Below, piece after piece: positions 1-5,424 of a stretch of DNA of 5,933 nt; the stretch's first letter is position 1, and each line of letters opens with the position of its first letter. Location: assembly GCA_036741235.1 (NCBI GenBank), contig DAINSQ010000232.1, forward strand, positions 1 to 5,933. Reading direction: 5' to 3'. Both the position numbers and the translations under genes were made by a program. Origin of the DNA: JABWBR01 sp036741235. Lineage in GTDB: Bacteria; Bacteroidota; Bacteroidia; Chitinophagales; Saprospiraceae. The notes under the pieces are model-generated. The model ran no database searches. It was not told the DNA's origin and worked only from the letters and a program-made list of their open reading frames with translations.

Positions 1-52
1 GTTAACACAAAAGTCGTGCTTTTTTCCACCTTTTTCTAAAATGTCCAGTAGT
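1..52 (-). mobile_element. Terminal end of an insertion sequence, cut by the window edge
   Basis: The last 15 bases (38-52, AAAATGTCCAGTAGT) are the exact reverse complement of 5410-5424, the tip of the IS4-type element at the right edge. The bases inside the two tips differ (38 leftward against 5424 rightward), so this is probably the opposite end of the same IS type: the end upstream of the transposase start, with the transposase reading leftward out of the window. The element boundary is put at 52 because the two tips stop matching there and homology to methionine aminopeptidase begins just after. No transposase codons can be recognised in these 52 bases. Confidence 0.7.
38..52. repeat. 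Terminal inverted repeat, left copy
   Basis: AAAATGTCCAGTAGT is a 15/15 inverted match to 5410-5424. It supplies the in-frame TAG (49-51) that closes the reading frame of the truncated aminopeptidase on its 5' side. Confidence 0.8.
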
Positions 53-534
53 GTGCTGCCGAACTCAACGGTTTTTTTGCAGACAACGGAGGTTCTTTTG
101 TACTTGGCAACGATATTAACCAACATCAGAAACTGGTTGATGTATCAAAAGAAATTTTAAAAAAAGCCATCAGCAATATAAAAGCAGGCGTTAGAATTTC
201 TGACATTGGTTATCTCATGGAAACCGAAGCGAAAAAGCGAGGTTACCGCGTAATAAAAAATCTGGGCGGGCACGGAATCGGAAGAAGTCTGCACGAACAA
301 CCGGAAGGACTGCTCAACTACAGAAATAGATTTGACAAAAGAAGATTTAAGCATAACTCTGTAGTTGCTATTGAAACTTTCATATCTACTTCTTCATCTT
401 ATGCCGAAACCTCAATTGACGGCTGGACAATGGTTGGGAATAAAGGCGGTTATATGGCTCAACACGAACATACTATTGTTATTACGGATGGAAATCCAAT
501 TATTTTAACAGAAATGAACGGTATACTGAATTAA
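53..534 (+). pseudogene. map: Type I methionine aminopeptidase, 5'-truncated by an IS
   Basis: The frame is open from just after the IS tip to TAA at 532-534 and gives about 159 residues, against roughly 250-265 for a complete type I enzyme. The family removes the initiator Met from new proteins with a two-metal centre in a pita-bread fold. Visible hallmarks are AELNGFFADNGGSF (Asp ligand at codon 82-84), GGHGIGRSLHEQPEG (His ligand at 271-273), VVAIETF (Glu ligand) and AQHEHTIVIT (final Glu ligand). The missing fifth ligand, an Asp 11 residues before the one at 82-84, would fall exactly on codon 49-51, which is now TAG inside the IS. The N-terminal third and any native start are absent, so the remnant should be inactive. 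ATG at 217 is only an internal Met. The GC content in lines I counted is about 40%, lower than much of the minus-strand block. Family assignment is secure; whether an intact copy exists elsewhere is unknown. Confidence 0.9.
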
Positions 535-620
535 CAACCTATCAAATAATCAGTTAGGCAACAAACCCGCATGCCCCGGACTGCCTGATAGCGATACCTA
601 TGATTTATAATTGCCGCCGG

Positions 621-669
621 GTAAAAAGAGTTTTACGCAGCGTAGCGCCGAGTTATAACAACCGGCGCT
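621..669. terminator. Pair of hairpins, possible bidirectional terminator region
   Basis: GTAAAA-AGAG-TTTTAC (621-636) is a perfect 6-bp stem with a 4-base loop. AGCGCCG (644-650) pairs perfectly with CGGCGCT (663-669) around a 12-base loop. The GC-rich stem lies between convergent genes, as expected of a shared terminator. Neither strand has a clean U-run directly after the stem, so a terminator role is tentative. Confidence 0.3.
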
Positions 670-752
670 CCCCCGCGTCAACCCAATACTCCGTGTAACT
701 CCGTTTAACTCTGTGGTTAAAAAATGGCGTTCCCCGCATCAACCCCATACTC
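665..752. repeat. Imperfect direct repeat, two copies (665-691 and 727-752)
   Basis: The two copies, 27 and 26 bases long, share GCG-T-CCCC-GC-TCAACCC-ATACTC with a few substitutions and one indel. They surround the triple 10-base repeat, which suggests local duplication of intergenic DNA. Confidence 0.5.
688..717. repeat. Three tandem imperfect 10-base repeats
   Basis: The units are ACTCCGTGTA (688-697), ACTCCGTTTA (698-707) and ACTCTGTGGT (708-717). On the minus strand this reads as ACCACAGAGT/AAACGGAGT-type units. I recall similar ACCACAGAG-like intergenic repeats from many bacterial genomes, but cannot check that here. Confidence 0.6.
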
Positions 753-837
753 AGCAAAACGCCGCGCAACAAAAATGGCGAAAAAAGCGAACTGAGTGAC
801 ACTGCCCCCCCCCCGTTAGTGACACATAAAACAGGCC

Positions 838-3558
838 TCAGAACGAATAATCCACATTAATCAGCGCAAATGCCGGCACGGCCCGGACAGCGCTCCTGAA
901 TAAAAAGTAATCACTGCTTTGCAGTTGTGAGAACTCTCCGATGTTGGGTGCGTTAACGATGCGGATTCCCAGCAACATAGGTTTGCTGTTGACGGTAATT
1001 CGCTTTTGCGCGCGCAGCTGATAGCCGTGCAACCGGGCGCCCCCACCCCGGCTGTTCCCCCCAAAGGCGCCATTCCACGAACCGCTGATCTGCCAGTTAT
1101 TGTGCAGGAACATGCAGGTAAATGCAGACCGCCACGTGTTGATGCGGTTTTCCACGCCATCGCCGCGCCGAAAAGTATGATTGATTTGCCAGTGGTTATC
1201 TGTAATAAATTTGAGAAAAGGAAAGGGTGAAATAGTGATATTGCCCCCCACCAGCCCGATGGTATTGCCTAAATGAAATACCGAACCGGCAACAGCGTAT
1301 TCTCCCATTGCATGAGCCAGGGAGGCATTGAGCCGAATATTGGCCTTCAAGGCGGGTACAAACTGATCCCAATAGCCGTTTAACACCAGGCGCTCATTGT
1401 TTCGGGAGAAAAAAGGTGCAGAAATGGCCAGCGATTGCTCAAAGCGATCGTCATAACGCCATAAATGCTGCCCGAAGTTGTAGCGCAGGCTAACATGCCA
1501 GGAACGCAATTTAAAAGCATTTCTCGCGCCATAGTACAGGCTCAGCAAATGCCCCGCGTGGTTGGCAGTGCGGATGTCCTGCTCGCTTAAACTGTAACTG
1601 TCGAAAAAGTATGGCATAGTAATGAAATAGTGCGCAGGCAGCACTTGCTCCTGATAAGCATAACTCAACCGGCCCTCGGCGGTTTGTTTGAATTTTTTAT
1701 TGACAAGCGCGCGAATGGATAGGGTCTGCAGGTCAAAACCGGAAGCTACCGCATATTGGGCCTGCATTTCCCGCCCCTGAAGATACAGCCCCCACGACGT
1801 GGAGGCGTTGAGTTGCCCGTTAAGGTGCAGGTTGAGTCCGGCTCGTCGGATATCAATGCGCTGCGGCTGTTCCACCTCCGGAAAAAGGCTGGTGGCGTGG
1901 TCATTAGCCGGTGAAGCCAGTTGAAGGGAATTTTCAAAAACAGCAACCGATTGCGCGTACAAGGGTTCTACTTCAAGGATAAAATACCGGGCTGCCCAGG
2001 TATAGCGGGCCAGCAATTCCGTTTCGGCGTGTCGCCATTTCAGTTGTTGCGACAGCATGACCAGGGTGGTATCGACATTCCAGAACAGAGGAAAATCGTC
2101 GTTGGAAGCCAGAAGCGTTTGCGGAAGGATAACCCGGGCGGTTTTTACCTGAAATTGCACTACGCTTTTTTCTCCGGTTTTTTGGGTAAAAAGCGCCGTC
2201 GCCGCGCCGTCGCCACGCCTTTGTCCTTCTGCTATCGAATACATTTTATACCGACCGGCCCGGAATTCTTCGATCAGCAACCGGTTGTTTTGCCGGTAGC
2301 CATCCCATCGGCCAAAAAGCTGCAAGCTGCGATTATTATCGCCGCTGAAGTGTTTGACATACACATCCGCGCCCGAAATGCGATTATTCAAATTAAATTG
2401 CTGGGCGGTGGTGAGTTGATAAATATCGTCATTTAAAAAAAAGACTTGCTCGTTAAAAAAATCCTGTCTGCCGCGCTGTTGAAAAAAAGTTGCATTGGCG
2501 TTTATTTCCCAGTTATCGTTAAGCTGACAGGAAGTACGCAACGTGGAAAACAACCTGGTACTTGGATCGACAAACTCCGCCGGCAATCCCGGGTTGTTGA
2601 GGGAGGTTATCCGCTGAAAATCGGGAGTTTGATAAACCGGCGTTCTGACATCTCTTTCAGACGGGTTGTCGTATGCGCTCTGCATTTCTTCAGCGCCAGT
2701 GGTCATACCGGTATTGCCATTCGAACTAATAAAGAGCGCTTTGAATTTTTTTGAAATAGAAAATACGTTGACATTGGCCAGCCCTTTAAATGACTCATCC
2801 ACGCCAATTCCCGTGCCGGCGTCATAAGTGCCGTTGAGAATATTTTTTTTATCAGCTTTGAGTTTTAAATTTAGCACAACGGCATCCGACGTATTTACGT
2901 GGCTCAATACCGGATTTTCCTGATAATGGTCGATTACTTCAACTTTATCCAAATAACCGGCCCTGATATTTTTTGTGCCGATGGTATACCTCCTGCCGAA
3001 CATATCCGTGCCTTCAATCAGTACCCTTTCTACGGCTTTTCCGTTGACGGCAATCTGGCCGTCTGATTTCACTTCAATTCCCGGCAATTTTTTGAGTACG
3101 TCTTCCACATTGTATTCGGTGGAATCCGTAAATGCTTTCACGTCGTATACCGTTGTATCGGTTTGTTGGATTATTGGAGGGCGGGATTGGGTGACGACGA
3201 CTTCTTTAAGCTGGTTTGATTTTGGCGACAGGAGGATGGTCAAGCGGCTATTCTGTGCGGCGTTAAGGAGCAACGTTTTTTCTTCATAGCCCAAAAACCG
3301 GGCATGTAGCAACAGTTTTGCGCCCGACGATGTCAATAAAAGCTCAAAACCGCCGCTGTCGTCTGTTTGGTCAAAAGTCAGGTAAGCCGAACCGGTATCG
3401 GGGGTTACATAAACCAGTGCATAGGACAAGGGCTGCTGCGTCAGGCTATCCAGTACCTGTCCGGTGACGGCAATTTGTTGCTGGGCAAAAGCCAGGCTGC
3501 TCATCAGCAGATGGGCAAGCAACAGGCGCACCCGCCGATACAAGTCCGGATATTCCAT
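838..3558 (-). CDS. Outer-membrane beta-barrel protein, TonB-dependent-receptor-like, with carboxypeptidase-type regulatory domain
   Basis: I chose ATG at 3558 (906 aa). The frame stays open upstream to a GTG at 3660, but that extension lies inside the GLPGLI gene and precedes a good signal peptide. Residues 1-25 (basic YRRVR, then a hydrophobic run ending AFA) look like a Sec signal. About 29-115 form a carboxypeptidase-regulatory-like beta-sandwich (VTGQVLDSLTQQPLSYALV). About 117-225 are plug-like, with the features VEDVLKKLPGIEV and VLIEGTDMFG. The remainder is a large barrel rich in aromatic, alternating segments and ends in VDYSF, a typical outer-membrane C-terminal Phe. This domain order is common in Bacteroidota, where such proteins move or bind ligands at the outer membrane. 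The start lies one base after the GLPGLI stop (TGA-T-ATG), implying translational coupling. No TonB box was recognised. The substrate is unknown. An assembly or export role, rather than uptake, cannot be excluded. Confidence 0.88.
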   Translation of the reverse strand: MEYPDLYRRVRLLLAHLLMSSLAFAQQQIAVTGQVLDSLTQQPLSYALVYVTPDTGSAYLTFDQTDDSGGFELLLTSSGAKLLLHARFLGYEEKTLLLNAAQNSRLTILLSPKSNQLKEVVVTQSRPPIIQQTDTTVYDVKAFTDSTEYNVEDVLKKLPGIEVKSDGQIAVNGKAVERVLIEGTDMFGRRYTIGTKNIRAGYLDKVEVIDHYQENPVLSHVNTSDAVVLNLKLKADKKNILNGTYDAGTGIGVDESFKGLANVNVFSISKKFKALFISSNGNTGMTTGAEEMQSAYDNPSERDVRTPVYQTPDFQRITSLNNPGLPAEFVDPSTRLFSTLRTSCQLNDNWEINANATFFQQRGRQDFFNEQVFFLNDDIYQLTTAQQFNLNNRISGADVYVKHFSGDNNRSLQLFGRWDGYRQNNRLLIEEFRAGRYKMYSIAEGQRRGDGAATALFTQKTGEKSVVQFQVKTARVILPQTLLASNDDFPLFWNVDTTLVMLSQQLKWRHAETELLARYTWAARYFILEVEPLYAQSVAVFENSLQLASPANDHATSLFPEVEQPQRIDIRRAGLNLHLNGQLNASTSWGLYLQGREMQAQYAVASGFDLQTLSIRALVNKKFKQTAEGRLSYAYQEQVLPAHYFITMPYFFDSYSLSEQDIRTANHAGHLLSLYYGARNAFKLRSWHVSLRYNFGQHLWRYDDRFEQSLAISAPFFSRNNERLVLNGYWDQFVPALKANIRLNASLAHAMGEYAVAGSVFHLGNTIGLVGGNITISPFPFLKFITDNHWQINHTFRRGDGVENRINTWRSAFTCMFLHNNWQISGSWNGAFGGNSRGGGARLHGYQLRAQKRITVNSKPMLLGIRIVNAPNIGEFSQLQSSDYFLFRSAVRAVPAFALINVDYSF

Positions 3559-3559
3559 A

Positions 3560-4336
3560 TCATTTATTGCTGCGCTGGTTTTTATAATTGCTGATGATCG
3601 TAAATTTATTGCGCTCGATCTCGTAATCGGCGGGCGGGTCGTCATTGGTAATCGTGACACCCGGGGTCGACAGCGCTTCTGTTTTTATTAGTTTGTTGAT
3701 GACGAATTTTTCAAATTCGCGCCAGGTGATTTCCTTGCCGCGTTTAGGCGGTTCGATTTTTCGCTCGCAGGGCGATTGATAAGCTATAAAGTGGTATGCC
3801 ACCTTGCCGTCGCGCGAGGCGGCCTCGAGTATCATGCCCGGAAGTCCGCACAATTTATAAGGGCCCAGGCGTACGGGAATTTCGGGGGTAAACCAGACAT
3901 CATAGGTACGCCCGCCGAATTCGCCGCTTGCCGACAGGCAATTAAAATCCCCGATTTTTTTGGTTGCCGTTCCAACCGTCCAATTAATTTCCGGCAGCGT
4001 ATCCTTAAAAATAAATAATTCGCCCGGCGGCGCCGAATATGCTGATTTATAGTATAAATAATTATCCTTTAAATGTATAAAAACGGGCAGCCCCTCATCA
4101 TCGCCTTTCGTATAGTTTACCGAAAAACCCGCATCGTCGTATTGGTCGGATTTGGGATAATCGTTGTGCACAAAAAGGCCTTTTTCATTATTAAAATAAA
4201 GCGTATTACGCCCGTCGTAAACGGGGCCGACAGCCAGTTTTGTGCGGCACTCATAAGTTACCTGAGCGCAAAAATCCTGGGTAAGGCCATGATAAAAACA
4301 GAGTAAAAACAGGGTTGCGAAAAATAGGCGTAACAT
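3560..4336 (-). CDS. GLPGLI family secreted/periplasmic protein
   Basis: The product is 258 residues, from ATG at 4336 to TGA at 3562-3560. Residues 1-19 are a hydrophobic signal peptide (MLRLFFATLFLLCFYHGLTQ). The family signature is clear: W-x-V..TKKIGDFNCLSA (about 119-136), GRTYDVWFTPEIPV (about 142-155) and the name-giving GPYKLCGLPGMILEA (about 158-172; GLPGM in place of GLPGL). The molecular function of the family is not established to my knowledge. Its members often sit beside TonB-receptor-like proteins with a carboxypeptidase-regulatory domain, as here. Cysteines at 13, 23, 30, 133, 163 and 190 include several likely to be outside the cytoplasm. The gene follows the small Cys-rich gene after 61 bases containing a strong hairpin and is coupled to the receptor gene downstream. 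The upstream sequence AAATCAATAACTATG is A/T-rich with no Shine-Dalgarno, as is usual in Bacteroidota. Confidence 0.9.
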   Translation of the reverse strand: MLRLFFATLFLLCFYHGLTQDFCAQVTYECRTKLAVGPVYDGRNTLYFNNEKGLFVHNDYPKSDQYDDAGFSVNYTKGDDEGLPVFIHLKDNYLYYKSAYSAPPGELFIFKDTLPEINWTVGTATKKIGDFNCLSASGEFGGRTYDVWFTPEIPVRLGPYKLCGLPGMILEAASRDGKVAYHFIAYQSPCERKIEPPKRGKEITWREFEKFVINKLIKTEALSTPGVTITNDDPPADYEIERNKFTIISNYKNQRSNK

Positions 4337-4357
4337 AGTTATTGATTTTTATTGGCG

Positions 4358-4384
4358 AGTCGACCGGCCCGTAGCCGGTCGACT
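4358..4384 (-). terminator. Perfect intercistronic hairpin (attenuator or mRNA stabiliser)
   Basis: AGTCGACCGGC (4358-4368) is the exact reverse complement of GCCGGTCGACT (4374-4384), with a 5-base loop. It begins 13 bases after the stop of the Cys-rich gene and ends 21 bases before the GLPGLI start. On the transcribed strand it is followed by CGCCAATAAAAATC, with no U-run. A strong intrinsic terminator is therefore unlikely. Partial attenuation, or protection of the upstream message from 3' decay, fits better. Confidence 0.6.
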
Positions 4385-4397
4385 GCACTATTTAATA

Positions 4398-4739
4398 CTA
4401 ATCGGTTGATTCTCCACAGAAACGGGTATGACCTGCGGCGCAAGCGCACGCATAAAACCCGGCCTGAGCGGCGGCGCAGGTAGAAGCCGTCACGGTACAT
4501 TCTCCGTTGGAAAACTGGTAAGTACAAGCCATCACGTCCTCGTAATTGAGCTTCGCAGTAGCGAGCTGACTTTCAGCGATTGACAAATCGGTAACGCGTC
4601 CGTCGGTGTGTTGAATGCTGATCACAACCGTGCGGTCTTCGGTTTGGTTAGCGGCTGTAGCCTGATTAAAAGCACCCATAGAAAACGCCAGCAAAAAAGC
4701 GGCAGAAGCCAGGACAACTAATGAACGTAACAATTTCAT
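4398..4739 (-). CDS. Small secreted six-cysteine protein of unknown family
   Basis: The product is 113 residues from ATG at 4739. A TTG two codons upstream (TTG-ACC-ATG) is a less likely start because ATG directly precedes a clean signal peptide. Residues 1-30 (MKLLRSLVVLASAAFLLAFS, then ...NQATA) form a Sec signal with probable cleavage near ATA/AN. The mature part (about 83 aa) has a charged, polar first half and a Cys-rich C-terminal part with Cys at 72, 81, 88, 98, 100 and 108, including an ACACA core. An even number of cysteines in an exported protein suggests three disulfides. I do not recognise the family. It differs from the NVEALA peptides of Bacteroidota, which share only the small, secreted, Cys-rich plan. 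It is first in the operon with GLPGLI and the receptor, behind a control region with tandem operators, which suggests a ligand or partner of those proteins. Toxin, signal and structural roles are all open. Confidence 0.8.
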   Translation of the reverse strand: MKLLRSLVVLASAAFLLAFSMGAFNQATAANQTEDRTVVISIQHTDGRVTDLSIAESQLATAKLNYEDVMACTYQFSNGECTVTASTCAAAQAGFYACACAAGHTRFCGESTD

Positions 4740-4752
4740 GGTCAATTGATTT
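4736..4752 (-). promoter_or_regulatory. Start-region motif shared with the HTH gene
   Basis: On the minus strand this reads AAATCAATTGACCATGA and spans the start codon. The HTH gene has AAATCGTTTGACCATGA (5170-5154), a 15/17 match. The match fixes the ATG starts and suggests a common translation-initiation element or a binding site. Confidence 0.5.
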
Positions 4753-4813
4753 AAAAAAGATCATCCCTACTTCTTTTTAGCGTGGTTTCGGGATAGCCCA
4801 CCGTCAAACGAAG

Positions 4814-4838
4814 TAAAATTCTGGCGCCTCGAATTTTA
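4814..4838 (-). promoter_or_regulatory. Inverted repeat in the putative 5' leader of the Cys-rich gene
   Basis: TAAAATTC (4814-4821) and GAATTTTA (4831-4838) are perfect 8-base inverted repeats around a 9-base centre that contains GGCGCC. If transcription starts near 4850, this forms a hairpin at the very 5' end of the message; otherwise it could be an operator. The role is inferred only from its position. Confidence 0.35.
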
Positions 4839-4854
4839 TCGACATTTGACAAGG

Positions 4855-4862
4855 CAAAGTTA
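4855..4862 (-). promoter_or_regulatory. Bacteroidota-type -7 promoter element for the Cys-rich operon
   Basis: The minus strand reads TAACTTTG, an exact match to TAnnTTTG. It would place the transcription start near 4850 and leave a leader of about 110 bases before ATG at 4739. No TTTG/TTG is found at the usual -33 spacing. The nearest (4878-4875) is only 12 bases from the -7 box. The -33 position is occupied by the proximal unit of the 10-base array, consistent with an activator-dependent promoter. Confidence 0.5.
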
Positions 4863-4880
4863 GGGGCATCCCGACAAAGA

Positions 4881-4930
4881 TTTTGGGCCATTTTGGGCCA
4901 TCTTGGGCACTTATGGGTCGTTATGAGCCA
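4881..4930. repeat. Five tandem 10-base units, probable operator array
   Basis: On the + strand the units are TTTTGGGCCA (4881), TTTTGGGCCA (4891), TCTTGGGCAC (4901), TTATGGGTCG (4911) and TTATGAGCCA (4921). The first two are identical and the others match them at 7-8 of 10 positions. Looser copies continue at 4932-4941 and 4940-4949, inside the HTH gene, so a TGNGY core occurs seven times (spacing 10, 10, 10, 10, 11, 8). The period is about one DNA turn and not a multiple of three, so it is not a protein repeat. It starts 18 bases upstream of the -7 element. A multi-subunit regulator lined up on one DNA face is the likely reading; the adjacent HTH protein is the obvious candidate. Confidence 0.7.
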
Positions 4931-5157
4931 CCCTTGTGCCATTGAGCACTCATTTCCTGCATCCACTGCGCTTTTTCCTCCTTGCCGATCTTTTCAGGAA
5001 ATCCCAAAGCTTTGTATACCTGGAGAACGTCAACGGGCATCAACACACCGCGGTCGCGGGACAACTGAATACCCATACCATCCAATCTACGCGCAAAAGT
5101 TTTTCTGGAAATACCGTACTCCTCTGCAAGTTCTTGTCTGGTTTTTGTCTTCCTCAT
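4921..5157 (-). CDS. Small helix-turn-helix DNA-binding protein, probable local regulator
   Basis: The product is 78 residues from ATG at 5157. A TTG two codons upstream is rejected, as for the Cys-rich gene, which has the same TTGACCATG arrangement. Residues about 6-29 (TRQELAEEYGISRKTFARRL) form a convincing helix-turn-helix with the recognition helix at SRKTFARRL. About 31-54 (QLSRDRGVLMPVDVLQVYKA) may form a short wing and a further helix. The tail is charged and amphipathic (KIGKEEKAQWMQEMSAQW), possibly for self-association. No sensor domain is present, so any signal must act through concentration or a partner. It lies 181 bases upstream of the Cys-rich gene on the same strand, and its last codons and stop lie within the 10-base array, so it could bind there. 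The exact family is not recognised. A mobile-element or phage-type regulator is an alternative. Confidence 0.75.
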   Translation of the reverse strand: MRKTKTRQELAEEYGISRKTFARRLDGMGIQLSRDRGVLMPVDVLQVYKALGFPEKIGKEEKAQWMQEMSAQWHKGGS

Positions 5158-5170
5158 GGTCAAACGATTT
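5154..5170 (-). promoter_or_regulatory. Start-region motif of the HTH gene, shared with the Cys-rich gene
   Basis: The minus strand reads AAATCGTTTGACCATGA, 15/17 identical to 4752-4736. Part of it, GTCAAACGA on the + strand (5159-5167), recurs exactly at 4803-4811 in the leader of the Cys-rich gene. Confidence 0.5.
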
Positions 5171-5409
5171 TAATTATAGGGAATGAATGATAGCCAACTA
5201 CCAAATACTGCTACTGTAATGTTTGGGTCGAACCTGATCGCAAAAGCGAATCACGGAGCAGACTATATTGCCGCGAAAGGGCGGCATAGCTGCAAGTTGT
5301 TGTTCAAGGTTTGTTGCACTCCTTCGCAATGCCCAGGACAGGCAATTGCTTTTGATGTTAACATAAATTCCCAAAATGTGTTCACACTAAAAATAAAATT
5401 GTACGCCAT
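5158..5409. other. Gene-poor stretch between the HTH gene and the IS
   Basis: No credible gene or RNA gene was recognised. It must contain the HTH promoter, but I see no clean TAnnTTTG/TTG pair there. A bulged hairpin, TGATCGC-AAAA-GCGAATCA, lies at 5235-5253. The abrupt end at the IS tip means that whatever lay further upstream may have been replaced by the insertion. Confidence 0.5.
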
Positions 5410-5424
5410 ACTACTGGACATTTT
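5410..5424. repeat. Terminal inverted repeat, right copy
   Basis: ACTACTGGACATTTT is the reverse complement of 38-52. It marks the outer tip of the right-hand IS and contains the transposase stop codon (minus-strand TAG, 5413-5411), so the gene ends one base from the end of the element. Confidence 0.8.

Larger units (their letters stand above)
535..837. other. Non-coding gap between convergent genes
   Basis: No credible gene is seen here. The stretch separates the 3' ends of the aminopeptidase remnant (+) and the outer-membrane protein gene (-). It holds two hairpins (621-636 and 644-669), a triple 10-base repeat (688-717), a 26-27-base imperfect direct repeat (665-691 and 727-752) and a C10 tract between two copies of AGTGACAC. 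It resembles decayed repeat-rich intergenic DNA. Confidence 0.7.

Noticed and set aside
1921..2436. 171-codon + strand frame opposite the receptor gene
   Set aside because: It is antisense to a well-supported barrel-coding region and shows no family features, so it is a shadow frame.
3559..3660. N-terminal extension of the receptor gene to GTG at 3660
   Set aside because: It overlaps the GLPGLI gene by about 100 bases, is low-complexity Ser/Arg/Ala-rich, and would bury the signal peptide. ATG at 3558 is a better start.
4881..4950. CRISPR-like reading of the 10-base repeats
   Set aside because: The units are contiguous and only 10 bases long, without spacers or cas genes. An operator array fits better.
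4751..4966. 71-codon minus-strand frame across the control region
   Set aside because: It is read through the 10-base array and overlaps the end of the HTH gene. Its composition looks accidental and its start is GTG.
5235..5253. Bulged hairpin as part of a tRNA or small RNA
   Set aside because: There is no cloverleaf, no T-loop motif and no terminator nearby.
5263..5364. 33-codon minus-strand frame with three cysteines between the IS and the HTH gene
   Set aside because: It is short, has no start signal, no signal peptide and no recognised similarity; chance is the simplest explanation.
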